From an alpha proteobacterium HIMB59 (GTDB lineage Bacteria > Pseudomonadota > Alphaproteobacteria > HIMB59), in NCBI GenBank assembly GCA_000299115.1, contig CP003801.1, positions 1 through 64,000 of the forward strand: a stretch of DNA of 64,000 bases. The letters are read 5' to 3'. The notes below the pieces were generated by a model, which was given only the letters and a program-made list of their open reading frames with translations, was not told the origin of the DNA and did no database searches. Made by a program: the position numbers and the translations under genes. Shown here in pieces: positions 9,329 to 17,337 of the stretch. The number at the start of each line of letters is the position of its first letter. Positions within the stretch are counted from its first letter, which is position 1.

Positions 9329-10108
9329 TCGATTAACAAAGTAAAAAATAATTGCTGCAACTACTACAAATAACATAATTATTGATGATAGTGCATTAAC
9401 TTCAGGACTTAAGCCTAATCTTACTTTTGAAAAAACTACTATAGGTAATGTATTAGCTCCAGGGCCCGTTGTGAAACTAGCTACAACTAAATCGTCTAAA
9501 GATAGAGTAAAAGCTAGAAGCCAACCTGAAATAATAGAAGGTAAAATTACCGGAGCAGTAATCTTCCAAAAAATTTTATTAGGTACAGTTCCTAAATCTT
9601 GAGCAGCTTCTTCAATATTCTTATCATAACTACTTAATCGAGATTGAATTATGACAGCAACAAAAGCTACAGAAAAAGTAATATGCGAAATTAAAACTGT
9701 TAATTGGCCTTTACTTGAAGGAAATCCAATTAAATGGTTAGAAGAAATAAAAAATAACAATAATGATAGTCCTAATATGATTTCTGGCATTACCAAAGGA
9801 GAAGAACTTAAAAAAATAAAAAATGGGCGCCAGGGAATCTTAGGAATCCTTACCAAAGAATATCCAATCATCACTCCTAATAAAGTTGCAAAAGTAGCAG
9901 ATAAAGATGCGATCTTTATACTTATCATAAAGGCTTCTAAGATTTGTTCATTTTGAAAAAGTTCACCATACCATCTAAAAGAAAAACCTTTCCATACCAT
10001 CACCCTTTTATTATCATTAAAGGAATAGGCTATTAACGTCAAAATAGGAAAATATAAAAAAGCAAATCCAACTGTTAAGAAAAATGATTTAAGAAATATT
10101 TTATTCAT
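9311..10108 (-). CDS. potI: Putrescine ABC transporter permease, PotI/PotC type
   Basis: This is an inner-membrane permease of the polyamine/opine ABC family, partner of the permease encoded just upstream. About six membrane helices are evident, with the cytoplasmic EAA loop (EEAAQDLGTVPNKIFWKITAPVILP shortened here to its core EEAAQDLGT) that docks to the ATPase. The start at 10108 was chosen because ATGAATAA places it over the potH stop with an 8-base overlap, and MNKIFLKSFF leads straight into the first helix; the longer reading adds seven unconserved residues. Best matched in arrangement to E. coli PotI because the whole operon has the potFGHI order. Confidence 0.88.
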   Translation of the reverse strand: MNKIFLKSFFLTVGFAFLYFPILTLIAYSFNDNKRVMVWKGFSFRWYGELFQNEQILEAFMISIKIASLSATFATLLGVMIGYSLVRIPKIPWRPFFIFLSSSPLVMPEIILGLSLLLFFISSNHLIGFPSSKGQLTVLISHITFSVAFVAVIIQSRLSSYDKNIEEAAQDLGTVPNKIFWKITAPVILPSIISGWLLAFTLSLDDLVVASFTTGPGANTLPIVVFSKVRLGLSPEVNALSSIIMLFVVVAAIIFYFVNRSNVQK

Positions 10109-10994
10109 TTTTAAAATTATATTTTGCATACATTAATTGAAATATGATTATTGGAATTACTAAAATAAATATACCAGACATGGCTAAAGCACTTGCAATT
10201 GGCCAATCTCTATTTATAAAAAACTCATCCCAAATAATTTTCCCAAAATATAGTTTGTCACTTCCACCAAGTAGCTCAGGAATAACAAATTCCCCTACTA
10301 CAGGTATAAAAACCAACATACTTCCCGCTACAATTCCTGGTAAAGACAATGGGATAATGACTTTAAAAAAGGTTTTAAAGGGCTTTGCTCCTAAGTCACT
10401 TGAGGCATCAATTAAATTCAAATCAAATTTAACTAAATATCCATATAAAGGCAGAATCATAAAAGGTAAGTATGTATAGACAACCCCTAGGATCACAGCA
10501 TAGTGGTTATGCAGCATAGATAAAGGTTGATCAATAAATCCAAACTTTATCAAAATAGTATTGATTATTCCCGAACCTTGCAGAATTACCTTCCAGGCAT
10601 AAACTCTTAATAAAAAAGATGTCCAAAAAGGGATAATCAATAAAATAAGCAATAAATTTCTTACATTTTCTTTAGATTTAGCTACATAAAAAGCAATCGG
10701 ATAACCAATGAGCAAACATATCAATGTTGAAGTGAAGGCTAGAGTTAAAGAATTTAAATAAGATCTCAAATAAAATGAGTCTGAGAAAATAAATGCATAA
10801 TTTGATAAAGTTGCATTTATTGAAAATCCTTCCTCAGTAAAAGCAAACATATCTCGATATGGTGGCATCCCCCATTCAGAAACAGAGATAGAAATTTTGA
10901 ATATCAACGCTAACGGGATAAAAAAGAATAAAACTAACCAAAAATATGGAGTGAAAACAAACCAAAAGTTTTGTTTTTTTAATAAATTAGTCAT
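10101..10994 (-). CDS. potH: Putrescine ABC transporter permease, PotH/PotB type
   Basis: This is the second permease of the putrescine importer. Six hydrophobic segments, the conserved YPIAFYVAKSK loop, IPFWTSFLLRVYAW, the EAA-type loop around DASSDLGAKPFKTFF, and VGEFVIPELLGG are all typical of PotH/PotB. The ATG at 10994 overlaps the potG stop by eight bases (ATGACTAA); a longer frame would run 56 bases into potG and adds nothing conserved. Sequence similarity recalled from E. coli PotH (WTSFLxRVYAW, NRDWPxASA) is strong, which together with the PotF-like binding protein favours putrescine over spermidine. Confidence 0.88.
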   Translation of the reverse strand: MTNLLKKQNFWFVFTPYFWLVLFFFIPLALIFKISISVSEWGMPPYRDMFAFTEEGFSINATLSNYAFIFSDSFYLRSYLNSLTLAFTSTLICLLIGYPIAFYVAKSKENVRNLLLILLIIPFWTSFLLRVYAWKVILQGSGIINTILIKFGFIDQPLSMLHNHYAVILGVVYTYLPFMILPLYGYLVKFDLNLIDASSDLGAKPFKTFFKVIIPLSLPGIVAGSMLVFIPVVGEFVIPELLGGSDKLYFGKIIWDEFFINRDWPIASALAMSGIFILVIPIIIFQLMYAKYNFKNE

Positions 10995-12045
10995 CAAAGA
11001 AAAAAATAGAGTCTTCGCTCCACGTACATATGACCTTGTCATCCCATTTAATTTTTAAATTTTCTGCTACTTCTTCATTTTGCATAAATGCATAAAAATT
11101 AAATCCATTAGACTCAATTAAATACTTTGTATAACTGCCAAGATAAGCTACCTCTTTAACTACACCCAAACATTGATTTTGAGTATTTTGATTTTCAAAT
11201 TTTTGAATTTTTATCTTCTCGGGTCTTATTAAGCATAAGTTTTTATTTTGAGAGGAGTTATCAGAGATTTCAACATTCAGTTCTTTAATAAGTGTTTTTT
11301 CATTAATTTTATCTAAATGAAATAAATTTGCCGTCCCAATAAAATTAGCAACGTATTTATCAGATGGCTTTTCATATACTTCAACTGGATTACCTACCTG
11401 AAGTATATTTCCTTCCTTCATAATAGCCATTCTATCAGAAAGGGACATTGCCTCCTCTTGGTCATGGGTAACAATTATGAAAGTAATACCTAATTTATAT
11501 TGAAGATTTACTAGCTCAAACTGAGTTTGGACTCTTAATTTTTTATCTAAAGCAGCCAAAGGTTCATCAAGTAACAAAAGCTTAGGCTTTTTTACAAGAC
11601 AGCGAGCTAATGCAACTCTTTGTTGTTGGCCTCCAGAGATCTCAGTAATTTTTCTATTCTCTAATCCTGTTAATTCTAGTAAGGCAGTTATCTCTTTGAC
11701 CCTACGATCAATTTCATTATTTTCTAAATTTTCCTCTTTAAGGCCAAACTCAATATTTTTTTTGACATTTAAATGTGGGAATAGAGCATAATTTTGGAAC
11801 ATTATATTAAGTGGTCTCAAATAAGGAGGTAAGGATGTTATATCCTCTCCATCTAAGTAAATTCTACCACTATCAGGCTTTTCAAAACCGGCTATTATTC
11901 TTAATAATGTAGATTTTCCGCAGCCAGATGATCCTAAAAGACTAAAAAGTTCTGACCTGTTGATATCTAAGCTAACGTTATCCAAAGCTTTTGTATTTCC
12001 AAAACTCTTGGACACACTTTCTATTTTTAGAAAGGACTCTGACAT
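10987..12045 (-). CDS. potG: Putrescine ABC transporter ATPase, PotG/PotA type
   Basis: This is the nucleotide-binding subunit energising the importer at the cytoplasmic face. Walker A is GSSGCGKST, the Q-loop region QNYALFPHLNV, the signature ISGGQQQRVALARCL and Walker B LLLLDEPLAALD, followed by VTHDQEEAM. A C-terminal TOBE domain occupies about residues 255-352, as in the polyamine, sugar and iron importers. It is separated from the binding-protein gene upstream by a 59-base gap holding a strong hairpin, and overlaps potH by eight bases. Confidence 0.92.
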   Translation of the reverse strand: MSESFLKIESVSKSFGNTKALDNVSLDINRSELFSLLGSSGCGKSTLLRIIAGFEKPDSGRIYLDGEDITSLPPYLRPLNIMFQNYALFPHLNVKKNIEFGLKEENLENNEIDRRVKEITALLELTGLENRKITEISGGQQQRVALARCLVKKPKLLLLDEPLAALDKKLRVQTQFELVNLQYKLGITFIIVTHDQEEAMSLSDRMAIMKEGNILQVGNPVEVYEKPSDKYVANFIGTANLFHLDKINEKTLIKELNVEISDNSSQNKNLCLIRPEKIKIQKFENQNTQNQCLGVVKEVAYLGSYTKYLIESNGFNFYAFMQNEEVAENLKIKWDDKVICTWSEDSIFFFDD

Positions 12046-12055
12046 CTAAAAATAA

Positions 12056-12090
12056 AAAAGCACAACCTGCAAATCACAAGTTGTGCTTTT
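12056..12090 (-). terminator. Intercistronic hairpin with T-tract between potF and potG
   Basis: An 11-base perfect inverted repeat (arms at 12056-12066 and 12080-12090, AAAGCACAAC-type) with a 13-base loop is followed on the minus strand by a run of six T and then more T. It has the form of an intrinsic terminator, placed just after potF and before potG. In such operons this usually lets some transcripts end, and protects the 3' end of the binding-protein mRNA, so PotF is made in excess over the membrane subunits. Confidence 0.75.
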
Positions 12091-12104
12091 CATAAATAAA
12101 TTAT

Positions 12105-13169
12105 TTATTGAGCTGCTTTAAAGCTATTGAAGACTCTAGAAGAAATTCTAGATTTTTGTGGAGAGTCAGCGGTGTCTGCAAATAGCTTAAGTAAAGTCTC
12201 CTCTGTAGGGTAAATAGCTGGATCCTCTAATATTTCGGGATCAATTAAACCCTCAGTTGTGTTAGCAACTAAATTTGGATTTGAATACCAAACATAGTTT
12301 GTGATTTCTGCAACTACCTCTGGTCTTAAAATATAGTCAATAAATTTATGAGCATTATCTACATTCTTAGCATCTGCAGGAATGCCCATCATATCAAACC
12401 AAATGACAGTTCCTTCATTAGGAATTGAATACCATACTTCTTCTATTTCTTCATAGGCAGCAATGAAAACATCCCCTGACCAACCAACAGCTAAACAAAT
12501 TTCACCATTTGCCAAATCATCAATATATTGAGATGAATCAAAATATTTAATGTAAGGTCTGATTTGTTTTAAAAGCTCTAAAGCTTCTTCATTTGCTTTT
12601 GTGTTTTCAGTATTTGGATCATAACCAAGATAATTTAATGCTATTTCAACTACTTCACTTGGTGCATCAAGCATGGCAACACCACAATCAGCATATTTAG
12701 ATATTTCATCTGGGTTAAAAATAATATCCCATGACTCAACATCTCCGCCTCTCTCTTCCACGGCAGCCACATTGTATCCGATACCGGTAGTTCCGTACAT
12801 ATAATTTACAGAATATTCTCCACCAGGATCATGGGCATCAGTTTTTTCTAAAACACTAGGATCAAGGTTGGATAAGTTAGAGAGTTTACTTTTATCTAAC
12901 TTTTGAAAAACACCTGCTTTAATTTGGTTTTCCATAAACGAACCTGAAGGAACAACCAAGTCATATCCACTTCCACCTGCTAAAAGCTTCGCTTCTAATA
13001 CCTCATTAGAGTCGAAGACATCATAAGTTACGTCAATACCGGTCTCTTCTTCAAAATTAGCAATAGTGTCTTCTGCTATATAGTCAGACCAGTTATAAAT
13101 AAAAAGCTCTTCAGCGTTAGAACTCAAAGGTAACGCCAAAAGAAAGATAATTGATAAAATTTTTTTCAT
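12105..13169 (-). CDS. potF: Putrescine-binding periplasmic protein, PotF type
   Basis: This is the solute-binding subunit of the importer. A signal peptide is visible at residues 1-19 (MKK, hydrophobic core, cleavage after SNA). The mature start EELFIYNWSDYIAEDT and the segment GIDVTYDVFDSNEV match E. coli PotF closely as recalled. Residues corresponding to ligand contacts of PotF are present: the Ser/Asp of NWSDY, Trp and Asp of VGWSGDVF, and the Phe-Asp of IWFDMMG. At 354 aa the length is normal. A long Shine-Dalgarno stretch precedes it, in keeping with high expression. Putrescine is the likeliest ligand; agmatine is a possible second one given aguAB next door. Confidence 0.92.
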   Translation of the reverse strand: MKKILSIIFLLALPLSSNAEELFIYNWSDYIAEDTIANFEEETGIDVTYDVFDSNEVLEAKLLAGGSGYDLVVPSGSFMENQIKAGVFQKLDKSKLSNLSNLDPSVLEKTDAHDPGGEYSVNYMYGTTGIGYNVAAVEERGGDVESWDIIFNPDEISKYADCGVAMLDAPSEVVEIALNYLGYDPNTENTKANEEALELLKQIRPYIKYFDSSQYIDDLANGEICLAVGWSGDVFIAAYEEIEEVWYSIPNEGTVIWFDMMGIPADAKNVDNAHKFIDYILRPEVVAEITNYVWYSNPNLVANTTEGLIDPEILEDPAIYPTEETLLKLFADTADSPQKSRISSRVFNSFKAAQ

Positions 13170-13173
13170 ACGA

Positions 13174-13182
13174 CCTCTCCTC
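13174..13182 (-). promoter_or_regulatory. Strong ribosome binding site of potF
   Basis: On the minus strand the sequence GAGGAGAGG lies five to thirteen bases before the potF ATG. It is one of the few extended Shine-Dalgarno sequences in the window, where most starts have none, and predicts strong translation of the binding protein. Confidence 0.7.
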
Positions 13183-13211
13183 TTTATAATATCTTTAAGT
13201 GCATAAATAGT

Positions 13212-13217
13212 ATTATA
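13212..13217 (-). promoter_or_regulatory. Candidate -10 box upstream of potF
   Basis: A perfect TATAAT on the minus strand lies in the 55-base gap between aguB and potF, giving a leader of about 35 bases before the potF start. No convincing -35 box was found at the usual distance, and such hexamers are frequent in AT-rich DNA. It would give the transporter a promoter separate from aguAB. Confidence 0.3.
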
Positions 13218-13224
13218 GTTTTAT

Positions 13225-14082
13225 TTAAAAATCACAGATTTTTTTATATAAATCAGGTCTTCTATCTCTAAAATTTCCCCAAGATTGGCGATATTTTTTA
13301 ATTTCATCTAAATCAAACTCTTGAGAAATTATACCTTCAGATTTTTCATCCATATTTTTGATAATGTTACCCATATGATCAGTAATAAAAGAACTGCCAT
13401 AAAAAGTTAGGCTGATGTTTTTTTCAGTTTCTGTTCCAACTCTGTTTGAAGCGATAACAGGAATTTGATTTGCAGCAGAGTGGCCTATCATAACATTTTG
13501 CCAGTGAAGTTTAGAGTTAATTGTAGGATCATGAGGCTCAGACCCTATAGCAGTTGGATATAAAAGAATATCTGCTCCCAACAAAGTCATAGATCTAGCA
13601 CATTCAGGAAACCACTGATCCCAACAAATACCACAACCAATATTTCCAAAATCAGTTTTAAAAACTTTAAAACCTGTGTTTCCAGGAGTGAAATAAAATT
13701 TTTCATTATAACCAGGTCCATCTGGAATATGAGATTTACGATAAACCTCACTTAATTCACCATGAGAGTCAATTACAATTAATGAATTAAAATAATTTTG
13801 TCCCTGTTTTTCGAAAAAGCTAATTGGGATAACGATATTATTTTTTTTACAATAATTTGAAAAAATAGAAAACAACTCATTATCCAAGCTTGAAATAGCA
13901 TAATCAAAAAATTTAGCATTTTGAGTAGAGCAGAAATACTCACTTTGAAATAATTCTTGCAATAAAAAAATATTAACTCCCTCAGCTACGGCTTGATCAG
14001 CTAAATTTATAGCTTTGTTTATATTCTCCTTGATATTTCCTTTTATTGTTTGGAATTGAGAGGCGGCTACTTTAATTTTCAT
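13225..14082 (-). CDS. aguB: N-carbamoylputrescine amidase
   Basis: This nitrilase-superfamily enzyme cleaves N-carbamoylputrescine to putrescine, ammonia and carbon dioxide. The catalytic triad is readable: Glu in LLQELFQ, Lys in YRKSHIPDGPGY and Cys in GCGICWDQWFPE, in an order and with flanking residues characteristic of AguB. At 285 aa it is full length. Its ATG overlaps the aguA stop by four bases (ATGA), so the two agmatine-to-putrescine enzymes are translationally coupled. The product would feed PuuA/PuuB encoded a few kilobases away. Confidence 0.93.
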   Translation of the reverse strand: MKIKVAASQFQTIKGNIKENINKAINLADQAVAEGVNIFLLQELFQSEYFCSTQNAKFFDYAISSLDNELFSIFSNYCKKNNIVIPISFFEKQGQNYFNSLIVIDSHGELSEVYRKSHIPDGPGYNEKFYFTPGNTGFKVFKTDFGNIGCGICWDQWFPECARSMTLLGADILLYPTAIGSEPHDPTINSKLHWQNVMIGHSAANQIPVIASNRVGTETEKNISLTFYGSSFITDHMGNIIKNMDEKSEGIISQEFDLDEIKKYRQSWGNFRDRRPDLYKKICDF

Positions 14083-15062
14083 ATCTTGGGCATATTCATA
14101 GTAACACAGTGAATATTTCCTCCACCATAATTTATATTCGATGTTTCAATCATTTTTATTTTTTTACTTGGAAATAATGATTGAAATATATCATAAACTT
14201 GCAAATCCTCCTCAACATTAAATTTTGGAATTAGTAGAGAATTTTTACAAAAATAAAAATTAATATATGAAGCGACTAAGGGCTTATTATCAATTTGAGT
14301 CTCACTGGGTAAGGGAATTTCAATAATTTCAATATTTGGATTTATGCTAGAAAAATGTTCTTCTACTAATTCTTTAGCTTGTCGAAGAATAAAATAATTT
14401 TTAGATGTCTTGTCTTCAGTACTTGCTATTAGATAGCGGTCATTTCCAATTGGACAAAAAATATTATCTATATGTCCATCAGTATCATCACCAAACAGCC
14501 CCTCTTTAAACCAAATAATATTTTTAAGACTAAAATGTTTTTTTAATTCTTTTTCCAACAATTGTTTTGAGAGATTGTTGCGATTTGAGTTTAAAAGAAC
14601 ACTTTCAGTAGTGAACAAATTTCCTTGATCATCATAAGTTATTCCTCCACCCTCTAATGTGATTGAAGATTTTGTAAATGGAATTTTAAATTGGTCACAT
14701 ATGAAATCTGATACTAAATTATCATTTTTGAAATTTGGATATTTTCCATATCCGTTAAAATTAAAGTTCATTGACCTTAGCTCTTTGTCCTCTTTATAAA
14801 ATATTGGAGCTATATCCCTCATCCATGAGTCATCTAGATCAACTTCTATGATTGATATTTCTTGATTAGAAACTGTTAATCTACAATCTTTTAAATCTTG
14901 AGAGTTGCAATAAATATAGACTGGTTCCTCTTCCGCTATTTGATTAGCGAGATTTGCTATTTCTTTTCTAGCAGAGTGAATTTGCGATTTATAAAGTTCT
15001 AAATTACAAGGCCAAGCAATGAGGCACCGGTCATGATTATACCATTCAGGAATAAGTTTCAT
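14079..15062 (-). CDS. aguA: Agmatine deiminase
   Basis: This guanidino-group-modifying enzyme converts agmatine to N-carbamoylputrescine and ammonia. Family motifs: PEWYNHDRCLIAWP at the N-terminus, DDSWMRDIAPIF, LEGGGITYDDQGN, DDTDGHIDNIF with the catalytic His and Asp, and the nucleophilic cysteine in GGGNIHCVTMNMP close to the C-terminus. At 327 aa it is slightly short of the usual 340-370. It heads the minus-strand agu-pot unit and diverges from the saccharopine genes across 50 bases. Confidence 0.93.
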   Translation of the reverse strand: MKLIPEWYNHDRCLIAWPCNLELYKSQIHSARKEIANLANQIAEEEPVYIYCNSQDLKDCRLTVSNQEISIIEVDLDDSWMRDIAPIFYKEDKELRSMNFNFNGYGKYPNFKNDNLVSDFICDQFKIPFTKSSITLEGGGITYDDQGNLFTTESVLLNSNRNNLSKQLLEKELKKHFSLKNIIWFKEGLFGDDTDGHIDNIFCPIGNDRYLIASTEDKTSKNYFILRQAKELVEEHFSSINPNIEIIEIPLPSETQIDNKPLVASYINFYFCKNSLLIPKFNVEEDLQVYDIFQSLFPSKKIKMIETSNINYGGGNIHCVTMNMPKI

Positions 15063-15080
15063 TTTTATTTATCTGTACTA

Positions 15081-15109
15081 ATTATAGTGAAAATATTTTA
15101 AAGTTTACA
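15081..15109 (-). promoter_or_regulatory. Candidate promoter of aguAB
   Basis: On the minus strand TATAAT (15081-15086) is preceded at exactly 17 bases by TGTAAA (15104-15109), a poor -35 match. The -10 box lies 18 bases before the aguA ATG. The -35 part overlaps the TTACACTCATG element of the divergent gene, so a protein bound there could affect both directions. Inference only. Confidence 0.35.
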
Positions 15110-15115
15110 CTCATG
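15105..15115 (+). promoter_or_regulatory. Second copy of the TTACACTCATG start element
   Basis: This is the same 11 bases as at 7968-7978, again ending in the ATG of a plus-strand gene that diverges from an amine-metabolism gene. The flanking bases differ between the two places. Confidence 0.25.
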
Positions 15116-16225
15116 ATCATAAATAAAATTCATTGGTTAGGTGTGGGTCTATCTTCTCCCCCAGGGATTCTTTATCTGAATGAACAAAGATATGACTTAT
15201 TAGTTTGGAATAGATCGGTGGATAAGGCCCAATCTCTTCTAAAAAATAAGATCTATGTTAATCAATTAGATATTTCTAGCCTCTCAAAAAAATTAGAGAG
15301 AAATGATTTAATAGTATCAATGCTTCCTGCCTCAATGCATATAGAAATTGCTGAGCTTGCCATCAAGTATAAATGTCATCTCGTTACATCAAGTTACCAT
15401 GACCCTCAATATGAAAAGTTAGAACAAAAATTTATTGATAATGATTGTTTGTTTATTTGCGAATGTGGATTAGATCCTGGAATAGATCATTTATTAGCGC
15501 ATAAACTCATTCAAGAATTTGAAAAAGGAAATTATCAAGATATTAAATCTATCTGGTTCGAAAGCATGTGTGGTGGTTTTCCTGAAATACCTAATAATTT
15601 TAAATATAAATTTAGTTGGTCGCCTCTAGGGGTTTTAAAAGCACTGAATACTCCAGCCAATCATATTGAAAATTTTTTTGAAGAAAGATCAGAAAAACCC
15701 TACAAAAAAATTAACTTTATTGAATTTAATAATGAAAAATTTGAAACTTACCCAAATAGAAACTCAATTCCATATATTAATGAATACAACCTAGGTAAAT
15801 ACTCAAATATTTTGGAACATTTTGAGAGAGGGACAATAAGACTAGAAGGATGGTCAAAAGCTTGGAATGAAATTTTTAAAAATATTGAAGATAAAATTGA
15901 TTTAGAAAATCTTAGTAAAAAATTATGGGAAGAAAACCAATATGACAATTTAGAAAATGATAGGGTTTTGTTATATGTAAAAATAAGATCAAAAAATTCA
16001 AACAACAATGAAATTTTTAATAAAACTCTCTATTTAGATGAGTCTCGTCCAATTGTAAACTCTGCTATGTCTCAATGTGTTTCTTATACAGTTGCTTTTA
16101 CAATTGAATGCATAATGAATTTAAAAAATAAAAAAGGTATTCATAGAATATTTCATGATGAAAAAAACGTAGATTATATTTTAAATAAACTAAATGAATG
16201 TGGAATTATGATTAGACAATTATGA
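15113..16225 (+). CDS. Saccharopine dehydrogenase-like protein (LYS9-type, glutamate-forming)
   Basis: This is an NAD(P)-dependent dehydrogenase of the saccharopine-dehydrogenase reductase family. Residues 1-120 form the Rossmann part (WLGVGLSSPPGILYL, DLIVSMLPASMHIEIAELA) and the middle has the family's ECGLDPGIDHLLAHKLI and a CGGFP motif. In lysine breakdown this type oxidises saccharopine to glutamate and 2-aminoadipate semialdehyde. The next gene, overlapping by ATGA, is of the lysine-forming saccharopine dehydrogenase type, so the two probably act in sequence as split halves of LKR/SDH. The glycine-rich dinucleotide loop is atypical, with SSPPG where GAG is usual. Direction (lysine degradation versus synthesis) is inferred from bacterial context as degradation. 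Confidence 0.8.
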   Translation: MIINKIHWLGVGLSSPPGILYLNEQRYDLLVWNRSVDKAQSLLKNKIYVNQLDISSLSKKLERNDLIVSMLPASMHIEIAELAIKYKCHLVTSSYHDPQYEKLEQKFIDNDCLFICECGLDPGIDHLLAHKLIQEFEKGNYQDIKSIWFESMCGGFPEIPNNFKYKFSWSPLGVLKALNTPANHIENFFEERSEKPYKKINFIEFNNEKFETYPNRNSIPYINEYNLGKYSNILEHFERGTIRLEGWSKAWNEIFKNIEDKIDLENLSKKLWEENQYDNLENDRVLLYVKIRSKNSNNNEIFNKTLYLDESRPIVNSAMSQCVSYTVAFTIECIMNLKNKKGIHRIFHDEKNVDYILNKLNECGIMIRQL

Positions 16226-17337
16226 ATATTTGTATTCTCAAAGAAAATAAACCAAATGAATTCAGAACTCCTCTAACTCCTAAAGATATTAAACGATTAA
16301 AAAAAAAATATCCTAGATACAATTTTTATATTGAGCCATCTAAAAATAGAATTTTTTCAGATAGTCTATTTTATAAATCAGGCTGCAAAAAATACACTTC
16401 TCAAAATATTGATCTTTTTCTCTCTGTTAAAGAAGTGTCTACGAAAATAATAAAATCAAATCAAAATTTTATGATGTTTTCACATACAGTTAAAGGGCAG
16501 TCATATAATATGCCCCTTTTAAAAAAAATATTGAAGAATAACTGCTCTCTAATTGATTATGAATTATTGAAGGATAAAAAAGGTACTAGACTCATTGGAT
16601 TTGGATACTTTGCGGGTATCGTGGGAGCCTTCTTAACACTAAAAAAACATCTTAAAGTTTATTCTTCCTCAAAATACAAAAATAAGATTAATGAATTAGT
16701 GGCAATACTTTTAAAAAAAGACTTGAAGAATATAAGAATACTTATTACCGGTGATGGATCAGTATCAAAAGGTGCGCAATTTCTTTTAAAGAAAATAGGA
16801 ATCAAAGAGAAAAAAACTCTAAAAATTGATAAATCTAGTTCTTATTTCAAGGTTCTATCTCCTAAGGAATACTATAAAAGGCTTGATAAAAAGTTTAGCT
16901 ATAGAGATTTAATTAATGGAATAGGTGATTATCAGTCTGTTTTTCCAAAATATTTTAATGAATACAATATTTTTCTATCGTGTCATTATTGGGACTCAAG
17001 ATTTCCAAAACTATTTGAAATCAATGAGGTTGATAAAAGTTTTTTTCAATCTTTAGGTGATATTACTTGCGATATTAATGGTTCTATTCCAACTACTTCA
17101 AAAAGCACAACTTTAAAAAAACCATATTACAAGTATAAGAATACAACTATTATGGCTGTTGACAATCTTCCTAGTGCATTACCACAAGAATCATCTGAGC
17201 ATTTTAGTAAAGTTTTAAGTTCTTTACTGCCTTCAATCTTAAATAGTCTTAGTAAAGAAAGTATCGAAGAATATTATATTGCAAAAAAAGGTTATCTAAA
17301 TTTTAGGTATATGAATTTATTAAAAAATTTAATTTAA
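16222..17337 (+). CDS. Lysine-forming saccharopine dehydrogenase (LYS1 / lysine-ketoglutarate reductase type)
   Basis: The protein belongs to the alanine-dehydrogenase/PNT superfamily, LYS1 branch: N-terminus MNICILKENKPNEFRTPLTP, a KEV element (SVKEVS), FSHTVKGQSYN, IDYELLKDKKGTRLIGFGYFAG, and a second Rossmann segment RILITGDGSVSKGAQFLLKKIG. CDINGSIPTTSKSTTL near the C-terminus is typical of the LYS1/LKR group. It would condense lysine with 2-oxoglutarate to saccharopine or run in reverse. Length 371 aa matches fungal LYS1. It is coupled to the preceding gene by ATGA, and its 3' end overlaps the LysE-family gene by nine bases. Confidence 0.82.
   Translation: MNICILKENKPNEFRTPLTPKDIKRLKKKYPRYNFYIEPSKNRIFSDSLFYKSGCKKYTSQNIDLFLSVKEVSTKIIKSNQNFMMFSHTVKGQSYNMPLLKKILKNNCSLIDYELLKDKKGTRLIGFGYFAGIVGAFLTLKKHLKVYSSSKYKNKINELVAILLKKDLKNIRILITGDGSVSKGAQFLLKKIGIKEKKTLKIDKSSSYFKVLSPKEYYKRLDKKFSYRDLINGIGDYQSVFPKYFNEYNIFLSCHYWDSRFPKLFEINEVDKSFFQSLGDITCDINGSIPTTSKSTTLKKPYYKYKNTTIMAVDNLPSALPQESSEHFSKVLSSLLPSILNSLSKESIEEYYIAKKGYLNFRYMNLLKNLI

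Noticed and set aside
9651-10479. Open frames of 101 and 111 aa on the plus strand
   Set aside because: They run antisense to potI and potH, consist of low-complexity Ile/Lys/Ser-rich translation, have no conserved motif and no start signal.
10995-11042. Longer start for potH
   Set aside because: It would lie 56 bases inside potG; the ATG at 10994 gives a typical PotH start and an 8-base overlap.
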